Of a stretch of DNA of 5,421 bases, positions 1 to 5,420 are shown piece after piece; positions within the stretch are counted from its first letter, which is position 1; every line of letters begins with the position of its first letter. This DNA is from Chloroflexota bacterium. Its GTDB lineage: Bacteria > Chloroflexota > Dehalococcoidia > JACQGW01. The notes below the pieces were generated by a model. That model worked only from the letters and a program-made list of their open reading frames with translations. It did not search any database and was not told where the DNA came from. The translations under genes were made by a program, and so were the position numbers. The stretch is from NCBI GenBank assembly GCA_016199325.1, contig JACQGW010000334.1, forward strand, positions 1 to 5,421, written 5' to 3'.

Positions 1-1
1 C

Positions 2-25
2 CTTGGCGATCTTGGCGTCTTGGCG
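2..25. repeat. Triple CTTGGCG short repeat
   Basis: CTTGGCG occurs three times in a row, at 2-8, 11-17 and 19-25, with 2- and 1-base spacers, followed by GTTC. From memory, this CTTGGCG-N-CTTGGCG pattern (GCCAAGACGCCAAG on the other strand) is a widely scattered intergenic motif in GC-rich bacteria, but its genome copy number cannot be seen here. It sits at the window edge, so more units may lie upstream. The rest of the 159 bases before the first gene shows no clear promoter or RNA. Confidence 0.55.
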
Positions 26-150
26 GTTCGTTGTCTCTCGGCACCGCTCTGGTGACGTGCGGTGCGTAGGCTGGCACGCTGCTTGCCGGATCGGCCGCGT
101 GGCCGCTGGACCGTTTCCACCGGCACGCTTGTTGACCGTTGCTTGCTGAT

Positions 151-154
151 GAGG
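151..154 (+). promoter_or_regulatory. Weak ribosome binding site of fahA
   Basis: GAGG lies 5 bases before the ATG at 160, a normal Shine-Dalgarno distance. It favours ATG 160 over the in-frame TTG at 139. The TTG would add only seven residues before the conserved MKLCTFA start and has no purine-rich site in front of it. Confidence 0.5.
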
Positions 155-159
155 CTCAC

Positions 160-1182
160 ATGAAGCTCTGCACGTTCGCATCCCGCGTTGCCCTCGAACA
201 TCCGCGGCTTGGCGCCATCGTCGGCGAGCGCGTCGTCGACCTGGCGCTTCTGGCCGAGTATGCCCATCGGTTCGGTCCCCAGGGACTGCGTGGCCTGGCG
301 CACGCGCCGGACTCGATGGCCGACCTGCTCCGCCGCGACCCCGACAGCGGCGAGCAGTTGTCGCGCCTGGTCCGGGCGCTCCATCAGGGTGAGCTGGGGA
401 GCCAGTGGGACCTCCCGCCGCTCGCCTATCCCCTGGCCGACGTCCAGCTCCAGCCGCCGGTCCCCAATCCGCCGACCATCCGGGACTTCTACGCCTTCGA
501 GCGACACGTCCAGACCGTCCGAGCGCGCCGCAACCAGCCCGTGCCGCCGGAGTGGTACGAGCTCCCCGTCTTTTACTATTCGAATCCGCTCGTGCTCTAC
601 GGTCCCGACGAGACGATCCCGTATCCCGCCTATAGCCAGGCGCTCGACTACGAGCTGGAGCTGGCGTGCGTCATCGGCCAGGCCGGTGTCGACATTCCCG
701 AAGCGGAAGCCGAGGAGCACATCGCCGGCTACACGATCCTGAACGACTGGAGCGCCCGCGACGTCCAGGCGCTGGAGATGCGCGTCGGCCTGGGCCCGGC
801 CAAGGGCAAGGACTTCGCAACGTCGCTGGGCCCGGTGCTGATCACCCCCGACGAGCTGAGGAGCAAGCGGCTGCCGAACGGCCGGCTCGACCTGACGATG
901 ACGGCGCGCGTCAACGGGCGCGAATACTCGCGTGGCAACGCCCGCGACATGCACTGGACGTTCGCGCAGATGATCGCCCGCGCCTCCCAGGAGACGCCGC
1001 TCTCTCCCGGCGACGTCGTCGGCTCCGGCACGGTGGGCACCGGCTGTATCCTCGAGCTCGGCGGTGAGGAACGGGGCTGGCTGCGACCGGGCGACGTCGT
1101 CGAGCTCGAGATCGACGGGATTGGCGTGCTCAGGAACGAGATCGGGCCAGCGCTCGAGCGCGCTGATTGGCAGTTTGAGTAG
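160..1182 (+). CDS. fahA: Fumarylacetoacetate hydrolase family protein
   Basis: 340-residue cytoplasmic metal-dependent hydrolase of the FAH family, which cleaves the C-C bond of 4-fumarylacetoacetate to fumarate and acetoacetate. Residues 1-100 form the small N-terminal domain and about 105-340 the catalytic domain. Against the mammalian enzyme the active site is complete by motif. Asp109 and Tyr111 (in RDFYAFERH) with His116 as general base match Asp126, Tyr128 and His133. Glu165 and Glu167 in DYELEL, and Asp196 in NDWSARD, are metal ligands. Arg200, Gln203 and Lys217 (KGKDF) match Arg237, Gln240 and Lys253, and Thr291 in GSGTVG matches Thr350. The gene is 12 bases upstream of hmgA, and its stop codon overlaps the hmgA ribosome binding site, so the two are almost certainly co-transcribed. 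That pairing argues for a role in homogentisate breakdown rather than another FAH-family reaction. With no isomerase gene in view, it may also accept maleylacetoacetate (inference). Family call near certain; exact substrate likely. Confidence 0.9.
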   Translation: MKLCTFASRVALEHPRLGAIVGERVVDLALLAEYAHRFGPQGLRGLAHAPDSMADLLRRDPDSGEQLSRLVRALHQGELGSQWDLPPLAYPLADVQLQPPVPNPPTIRDFYAFERHVQTVRARRNQPVPPEWYELPVFYYSNPLVLYGPDETIPYPAYSQALDYELELACVIGQAGVDIPEAEAEEHIAGYTILNDWSARDVQALEMRVGLGPAKGKDFATSLGPVLITPDELRSKRLPNGRLDLTMTARVNGREYSRGNARDMHWTFAQMIARASQETPLSPGDVVGSGTVGTGCILELGGEERGWLRPGDVVELEIDGIGVLRNEIGPALERADWQFE

Positions 1183-1187
1183 GAGGG
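1181..1187 (+). promoter_or_regulatory. Strong ribosome binding site of hmgA
   Basis: AGGAGGG lies 7 bases before the ATG at 1195 and overlaps the last two bases of the fahA stop codon (TAG at 1180-1182). This near-ideal Shine-Dalgarno sequence fixes the hmgA start and indicates translation coupled to the gene before it. Confidence 0.85.
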
Positions 1188-1194
1188 CTTTCCC

Positions 1195-2376
1195 ATGCTG
1201 ACGTACCAACGGCTTGGCTCACTCCCACAGAAGCGGCACACGCAATTCCGCAAGCCCGACGGCACCCTCTACGTCGAAGAGGTCTTCGGCGCCGAAGGCT
1301 TCTCCGGCAAGCAGTCGCTCATGTACCACCTCTATGCCCCGACCGAGATTGTCGATCTGGCGCCTGGCCCCTCGTTTGCGCCGGAGCGCTGGGACGATGG
1401 CTCTCTCTCGCACCGCCACCTGCGGACGGCGCAGCTCCAGCCCGGCGGCGATCCTATTGCTGGCCGCCGCCAGCTCCTTTTCAACGACCAGGTGACGATC
1501 GGCGTCGCCCGTCCGGTCGAGGCCATGAGCTACTTCTTCCGGAACGCCCACTGTGACGAGATGTACTACATTCAGGACGGCTCGGGCGCCGTCGCTTCGC
1601 AGTTCGGCGTTCTCCCCTACCGCACCGGCGATTACGTCCTCATCCCGCGGGGCACGACCTACCAGGTGCGGCTCGAGTCGGCGGCGCAGCGATGGCTCGT
1701 CGTCGAGGCGCACGGCGCGATCGATACGCCCAACCGCTATCGGAACGACTGGGGCCAGATTCTGGAGCATGCGCCCTACTCGGAGCGGGACTTCCGGGGG
1801 CCGGCCACTCTCGAAACCCACGACGAGCGCGGCGCCTTCCGCATCCTCGTCAAGTACAGCGGCCGGAGCATGTGGTACACGCTGGGCCACCACCCGTTCG
1901 ACGTGGTCGGCTGGGACGGCATGCTCTATCCGGTCGCCTTCAACATCGCCGACTTCGAGCCGATCACCAAGCTGGTGCATGCGCCGCCGCCGGCCCATCA
2001 GACATTTCAGGGGCCGGGCTTCGTCGTCTGTTCCTTCGTGCCGCGGAAAGTCGACTACCATCCGGAGGCGGTCCCGGCGCCGTATGTGCATCACAACCTG
2101 GACAGCAACGAAGTCATGTTCTATCTGAACACGAAGTACGGCGCTCGGCGCGGCATCGAGGTCGGCTCGATGACGCTGCACCCGGAGGGCATTCCCCACG
2201 GCCCGCAGCCGGGCGCCGTCGAAGCCAGCCTCGGCCAGGAGCGCACCGAGGAGCTCGCCGTCATGGTCGATACCTTCCGGCCACTCTTCCTGACCCAGCA
2301 GGCGGCTGCTCTCCTGGACCCCAGCTATCCGCTGAGCTGGTCGCAGCGGCCCGAGGGCTACTCGAAGAAGTCGTAG
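1195..2376 (+). CDS. hmgA: Homogentisate 1,2-dioxygenase
   Basis: 393-residue Fe(II) ring-cleaving dioxygenase with the cupin-type fold of the family. It converts homogentisate and O2 to maleylacetoacetate in tyrosine and phenylalanine catabolism. The C-terminal half carries the family signature FDVVGWDG (235-242) followed by YPVAFN. Iron ligands can be placed against the human enzyme: His300 and Glu306 in HHNLDSNE (human His335 and Glu341), and His335 in PHGP (human His371). His262 matches the human active-site His292. The N-terminal half has the cupin stretch CDEMYYIQDGSG (120-131). The N-terminus (YQRLGSLPQKRHTQFRKPDG) lacks the GFGN-type start of the 430-445-residue proteobacterial and animal enzymes. 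The protein belongs to a shorter form, intact rather than truncated. It is second in the unit after fahA. The 3' end overlaps the convergent serine hydrolase gene by 19 bases, and I see no intrinsic terminator after it. Function well supported; no regulator or hydroxyphenylpyruvate dioxygenase is in the window. Confidence 0.93.
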   Translation: MLTYQRLGSLPQKRHTQFRKPDGTLYVEEVFGAEGFSGKQSLMYHLYAPTEIVDLAPGPSFAPERWDDGSLSHRHLRTAQLQPGGDPIAGRRQLLFNDQVTIGVARPVEAMSYFFRNAHCDEMYYIQDGSGAVASQFGVLPYRTGDYVLIPRGTTYQVRLESAAQRWLVVEAHGAIDTPNRYRNDWGQILEHAPYSERDFRGPATLETHDERGAFRILVKYSGRSMWYTLGHHPFDVVGWDGMLYPVAFNIADFEPITKLVHAPPPAHQTFQGPGFVVCSFVPRKVDYHPEAVPAPYVHHNLDSNEVMFYLNTKYGARRGIEVGSMTLHPEGIPHGPQPGAVEASLGQERTEELAVMVDTFRPLFLTQQAAALLDPSYPLSWSQRPEGYSKKS

Positions 2377-3650
2377 ACGGCGCGTGCCAGCCGGGCGATG
2401 AAGGCGGTTCCGGCCTGACCATCCGCCAACCGTTCGGACAGCACGGCGATGACGAATGGCCCCTGCGGAGCGTAGACGATGCCCACGTCGTTCCGCACGC
2501 CGTCCCAGTTGCCGGTCTTGTTGGCCACGAGCGTGCCGGGCGGCAGCGCGGCCGGGATCCGGTCGCGGACCTGCTGGCGGAGCAGCAGGGTCAGCATGCG
2601 CCGAGCGCTCGTCTCGTCGACGGTCTGGCCCGTCGCGATCCGTTCGAGGATGTGCGCTGCATCGCCGGCTGTCATCCAGGTGCCGCTGAGGATTCGGGTC
2701 CGGGTGATCCCCATGCCTGCCAGGGTCGTGTTGACTCGATAGGCCCGCACTCGCTCGAGGAGCAGGAGCGCCTTCGTGTTCTCGCTCGCCGTTACCATCT
2801 CGTCCAGCGCCTCCGCCAGCGGAACGGACTGGCTGACTGGCACGCTCGGCTCCGGCAGGTCGTACTCCTGCATCGTCGTCGATAACTGCCAGGTCATCGT
2901 CAGCGGCTCGTCGAACCGGAGCGTGCCGGAGGCCGCCTGGTGAAACGTCTCCAACATGACGAGCAGCTTGAACACGCTCGCCGATTCGCGAGCGACCTCC
3001 GGCCGGACCGCCGCCGTCTGGCCGGAGACCAGGTGCTTGACGGCAACCGAGTAGTCGCCCGGCTCGTCGGCCAGGAGCCTTTCCAGCAGCATCTGGAGCG
3101 CCGCATCGGGTCGGTCGGACACCGGCGGCAGAATCTGGACGAGATCGGTGGGCGGAGGCGCCGTTCCCGTTATCGGCGTGGACCTGGTGACCGGCGCCGG
3201 TCCCCTGAGGGGCGTCGCCGTGATCCAGACACCTGTGGCGGTCGGCGCCAGTGGGGGGAAAGGCGTCGACTGCGCTTGTGTTGGCGTCGTGCGCAGGGAT
3301 GCCGTTCGGACCGGCGTAGGCGTCGCCGTGCCGGTCGGCAGGCGTTGTGGTGTTGCCGTGGCGGTCGGCGTGCTGCCCACGCCCTCCCGAGATTTCTGGT
3401 TTGTGGTTTCTGGTTTCTGGTGGTGCGTCGTCGTGGCGGTCGGCGAGGACGCGGGAGCGAGCGCCGTCTCCCCTCTCCCCGCCAGGGGAGAGGGGCCGGG
3501 GGTGAGGGCCTCCCTCCCCGGCGCCTGGAGCAGCCCTACGGATATCAACATCGTCGCCACCGCGATGCACACGCCCAGCACGAGCCGCCACCGGCGAACC
3601 CACCGGGTGGACGCTCGTCGACGGCCGGCAACACGCCGCCGGTTGATCAT
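2358..3650 (-). CDS. Membrane-anchored class A beta-lactamase-like serine hydrolase
   Basis: 430 residues in three parts. Residues 1-20 are strongly basic and 21-41 are hydrophobic, forming a signal anchor; Cys28 is not in a proper lipobox. Residues 43-175 are a Thr/Pro/Ala-rich linker with PTAT-type units. Residues 178-430 are the extracellular catalytic domain. This domain shows SxxK as SVFK (Ser225 nucleophile, Lys228), SEN (289-291, the SDN equivalent) and KTG (378-380). The omega-loop glutamate of true class A beta-lactamases is not visible: the region 315-330 (GITRTRILSGTWMTAGD) is short and lacks ExxLN. The enzyme is therefore better called a penicillin-binding-type serine hydrolase of unknown substrate than a resistance enzyme. 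It starts 17 bases after the antiporter stop without a good ribosome binding site, which suggests coupled translation. ATG at 3650 is chosen because it includes the basic segment before the membrane helix. Part of the linker is encoded by intergenic-type repeats (3393-3424 and 3470-3495). Confidence 0.87.
   Translation of the reverse strand: MINRRRVAGRRRASTRWVRRWRLVLGVCIAVATMLISVGLLQAPGREALTPGPSPLAGRGETALAPASSPTATTTHHQKPETTNQKSREGVGSTPTATATPQRLPTGTATPTPVRTASLRTTPTQAQSTPFPPLAPTATGVWITATPLRGPAPVTRSTPITGTAPPPTDLVQILPPVSDRPDAALQMLLERLLADEPGDYSVAVKHLVSGQTAAVRPEVARESASVFKLLVMLETFHQAASGTLRFDEPLTMTWQLSTTMQEYDLPEPSVPVSQSVPLAEALDEMVTASENTKALLLLERVRAYRVNTTLAGMGITRTRILSGTWMTAGDAAHILERIATGQTVDETSARRMLTLLLRQQVRDRIPAALPPGTLVANKTGNWDGVRNDVGIVYAPQGPFVIAVLSERLADGQAGTAFIARLARAVYDFFE
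3235..3445. repeat. Thirteen-base repeat, three copies, encoding PTAT linker units
   Basis: GTGGCGGTCGGCG occurs exactly at 3235-3247, 3358-3370 and 3433-3445, with degenerate versions between. Read on the minus strand in the serine hydrolase frame, each copy encodes PTAT (in APTATG, TPTATA and SPTATT). The repeats build the flexible linker between membrane anchor and catalytic domain, and probably change in number by slippage or recombination (inference). Confidence 0.7.
3393..3424. repeat. TTTCTGG-type repeat inside the serine hydrolase gene
   Basis: TTTCTGG occurs three times (from 3393, 3408 and 3415) with a TTTGTGG variant between the first two, in an otherwise GC-rich gene. It is translated on the minus strand as QKPETTNQKS (residues 78-87 of the hydrolase). 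A related GGTTTCTGGTTTGGGG block lies in the non-coding DNA at 4853-4868. The TG-rich composition differs sharply from the surrounding codons. Confidence 0.65.
3470..3495. repeat. Perfect 11-bp hairpin repeat inside the serine hydrolase gene
   Basis: CCCCTCTCCCC (3470-3480) pairs perfectly with GGGGAGAGGGG (3485-3495) around a GCCA loop, followed by CCGGGGGTGAGGGCC. On the minus strand it encodes part of ALTPGPSPLAGRGE (residues 48-61). From memory, LTPGPSP peptides of this kind come from a small palindromic repeat scattered through many bacterial genomes. There is no T-run, so it is not an intrinsic terminator. In the hydrolase mRNA it would fold into a very stable hairpin shortly after the membrane-anchor codons. 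Confidence 0.75.
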
Positions 3651-3667
3651 ACGGGGGATCGCTCTGC

Positions 3668-4741
3668 CTACAAACTTGCAGCCAGGACGTAGCCCAGATA
3701 GACGGCGTAGAAGGCGCCGCCCGCGAGCAGCCAGTAGGCGTTCAGCTCGCCCCGGAGTCGCATCGCCATCATGATCACCAGGCTGGAAACCAGTGCAACG
3801 GCCGCGCTGACGAACGCCGGCAGCGTTGCACCCGTCAGGTGCCAGTCCGTGAAGATGACGCCGATGGTGACCGGAATGCAGCTCTGGAAGACCATCGCCC
3901 CGGTGATGTTGCCCATTGCCAGCGTATCCTTGCCCATCCGCACCCAGAGCACGCTGTTGAACTTCTCCGGCAGCTCCGTTGCGATAGGGGCGATGATGAG
4001 GCTGAGCAGGAGCGCCGGGATGCCGATGGCATGGCTCAACTCTTCGACCGCTCCGACGAACTGGTAGGCGCCGCCGATCATGAGCAAGACACCGCTGATC
4101 GTTTGGAGGAGGGTGAATCGAAATCGCGGCACGCCGGCGTGGAGGAAGTAGAGCACGCCAAGCTCTTCAGTCGGCTGGCGGGAAACCCGGCCGTGGGCAT
4201 GGTGCAGCCAGTGGGCCAGGTGCAGAGGATTCGGCTCCCCTTCGGAGAGCGCCTCGTCGGCCAGGTGGCGGAACACGTAGAAAACGTACAGACCAAGTAG
4301 GCCGATACCCACGCCGATCTTGAACGGCTGGGAGGGCAACAGCGCCGCGGCGATGGCGACGCCATAGGCGACGAAGAAGAACGTGAGGTCGCGGCTGAGT
4401 ACCACCGGATTGACCCGCATGGCCGTCGTCCGGCGCCGCTGGCCGGTGAAGATGATGATGGCCAGACCGGTAACAAACATCGCCAGGGTGCTCAGCATGA
4501 AGGGGGCGCCGAGGATGGCGCCGAGGCCGACCTCCTCGCTGCCCACCTCGCCATAGAAGATGATCGCGACAATCGGAATGAGCGTCTCCGGCATCGCCGT
4601 GCCGACGGCGGCCAGGACGCTGCCCACCACGCCCTCGCCGAGGTTCAGGCGATGGCCAACCCATTCGACGCCATTGGTAAAGAGCTCGGCAGCCAGCAGA
4701 ACGACGGCGAGGCTAAGGACCAGCGCGACGACCGATTCCAC
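3668..4741 (-). CDS. CaCA-family cation (sodium/calcium-type) antiporter
   Basis: 357-residue inner-membrane protein with about ten hydrophobic segments in two similar halves (about 3-158 and 208-355) joined by a polar loop. This is the layout of the Ca2+:cation antiporter superfamily, bacterial YrbG-like branch, which exchanges Ca2+ for Na+ or H+. Alpha-1 is GTAMPE (47-52) and alpha-2 is ATELPE (254-259). Glu52 and Glu259 match the paired ion-binding glutamates of GTSLPE motifs. The usual second motif GSN is changed in both halves, to GAP (78-80) and GAM (281-283), so ion selectivity could differ. The middle loop (159-207) has five His among ten residues at 174-183. GTG at 4741 is chosen because AGGGGG lies 5 bases upstream and the first helix begins right after it. 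It is the first gene of a minus-strand unit with the serine hydrolase, 17 bases apart. Family fairly sure; the transported ion is not. Confidence 0.85.
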   Translation of the reverse strand: MESVVALVLSLAVVLLAAELFTNGVEWVGHRLNLGEGVVGSVLAAVGTAMPETLIPIVAIIFYGEVGSEEVGLGAILGAPFMLSTLAMFVTGLAIIIFTGQRRRTTAMRVNPVVLSRDLTFFFVAYGVAIAAALLPSQPFKIGVGIGLLGLYVFYVFRHLADEALSEGEPNPLHLAHWLHHAHGRVSRQPTEELGVLYFLHAGVPRFRFTLLQTISGVLLMIGGAYQFVGAVEELSHAIGIPALLLSLIIAPIATELPEKFNSVLWVRMGKDTLAMGNITGAMVFQSCIPVTIGVIFTDWHLTGATLPAFVSAAVALVSSLVIMMAMRLRGELNAYWLLAGGAFYAVYLGYVLAASL

Positions 4742-4746
4742 ACGAT

Positions 4747-4752
4747 CCCCCT
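4747..4752 (-). promoter_or_regulatory. Ribosome binding site of the antiporter gene
   Basis: On the minus strand AGGGGG lies 5 bases before GTG 4741. It decides for the GTG start, as no ATG lies close by in frame. Confidence 0.65.
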
Positions 4753-4766
4753 GGGTATTTGCGCGC

Positions 4767-4794
4767 CACCGCCGGGGTATCCTGAACGGCGGTG
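4767..4794 (-). promoter_or_regulatory. Small hairpin in the antiporter leader
   Basis: CACCGCC (4767-4773) pairs with GGCGGTG (4788-4794) around a 14-base loop, 25 bases before the antiporter start. It could be an operator dyad or a leader hairpin. It matches no regulator site that I recognise, and such a stem can arise by chance in GC-rich DNA. Confidence 0.3.
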
Positions 4795-4852
4795 TGCTGC
4801 CCGCATCCTACCTGGTTCGGCCGTCGGACGCAACTGTCGTGCGGCGCAACGA

Positions 4853-4875
4853 GGTTTCTGGTTTGGGGTTCGAGG
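4853..4875. repeat. TTTCTGG-type intergenic repeat
   Basis: GGTTTCTGGTTTGGGGTTCG resembles the block at 3393-3424, sharing TTTCTGGTTTG, and is similarly TG-rich. It is the intergenic counterpart of the repeat seen inside the hydrolase gene. Confidence 0.5.
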
Positions 4876-4920
4876 GGCGTCGTTCCAGCTACAGAGGCAG
4901 AGACTACGCGGCACCCGAGC

Positions 4921-5165
4921 TCAGCCGGGGACGAGCTGTCAACGGATTCGGGGAGCGGATTGAGCGGATTGGGCCCGACGGCGTCGATCCCGCCGCAGCC
5001 AGCGCGATAGTCGATGCGCCAACCCGTGTGTTGGATGAGCCAAAGGTGAGCGCCTGGCCGTCGTGAGGGGCAGCGACGCGCTCGCCCGGCCGGTGCAGTC
5101 CCGACCATCGCCTCCAATCCGTTCAATCCGCTCCCAGCATCCGTTGACAGCTCGTCCCCGGCCGA
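4921..5165. repeat. Inverted repeat A: 52-base arms
   Basis: The left arm (4921-4972) and the reverse complement of the right arm (5114-5165) match at 48 of 52 positions without gaps. Both contain CCGGGGACGAGCTGTCAACG and the near-direct repeat GAGCGGATTGA(G/A)CGGATTGG. The 141-base spacer contains a small CCAAC/GTTGG hairpin (5019-5034) and no gene. No target-site duplication is obvious outside the arms. It may be a non-autonomous mobile element, two copies of a dispersed repeat in opposite orientation, or the base of a long structured RNA. The sequence alone does not decide. Confidence 0.8.
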
Positions 5166-5215
5166 TCCGGCAGTCCCTGGCTTGATGCGCCTGGAGGTGT
5201 CCCAGCGGCGCCGAA

Positions 5216-5420
5216 TCCGAGCCGCGACCGGGAGGGAGCGGTCCCCGGCGTCGTCGGGAGCCCGAGCAAGCGGCAGGAGCGAACAGGGGAGGACTCTCAT
5301 CCTCTGGTTCCCCGGGGAACGGCATGCGCGCGTCATCCAGCCCCACCGACGCCGGACGGGTTCCGGCCCCGGTCCAGCGACCGAGCGCCGGGGACCGCTC
5401 CCTCACGGTCGCGGCTCGGA
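5216..5420. repeat. Inverted repeat B: 35-base arms
   Basis: The left arm (5216-5250) and the reverse complement of the right arm (5386-5420) match at 34 of 35 positions; both contain TCCGAGCCGCGACC and AGGGAGCGGTCCCCGGCG. The 135-base spacer holds a GAGGA/TCCTC hairpin (5289-5304) and a perfect palindrome (5307-5320). The right arm ends one base before the window edge, so it may extend further. It shares no obvious sequence with repeat A but has the same build and lies only 50 bases after it. Confidence 0.8.
5307..5320. repeat. Perfect 14-base palindrome
   Basis: GTTCCCCGGGGAAC equals its own reverse complement and lies within a few bases of the centre of inverted repeat B (midpoint about 5318). 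It could be a protein-binding dyad or part of the fold of that element. Confidence 0.6.

Noticed and set aside
84..97. TGCCGGATCGGCCG also present inverted at 5159-5172
   Set aside because: A single 14-base GC-rich match, with no shared flanking sequence; chance is an adequate explanation.
132..137. TTGACC as a -35 promoter element for the fahA unit
   Set aside because: The matching -10 would fall at about 155-160, on the start codon, and no TATAAT-like sequence is there.
139..141. TTG as start of fahA
   Set aside because: It adds seven non-conserved residues; ATG 160 has a GAGG at the right distance and gives the normal family N-terminus.
1219..3603. A 794-codon open frame on the minus strand covering hmgA and most of the serine hydrolase gene
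   Set aside because: It runs antisense through hmgA and out of frame through the hydrolase, both of which have full family motifs. Its translation is Arg/Gly/Ala-rich with no recognisable domain, as expected for shadow frames in GC-rich DNA.
2940..3692. Plus-strand open frames opposite the hydrolase linker
   Set aside because: They are antisense to a well-supported gene, and their Arg-rich content arises from the PTAT codons and repeats.
4867..4880. GGTTCGAGG resembling a tRNA T-loop
   Set aside because: The flanks do not form the T-stem, and no anticodon or acceptor arms can be found; it is part of the repeat block.
4713..5336. A 207-codon minus-strand open frame in the right-end region, and another at 4939-5406
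   Set aside because: They are low-complexity Arg/Pro/Ser translations crossing both inverted repeats, have no family resemblance, and include peptides that are simply translated repeat arms.
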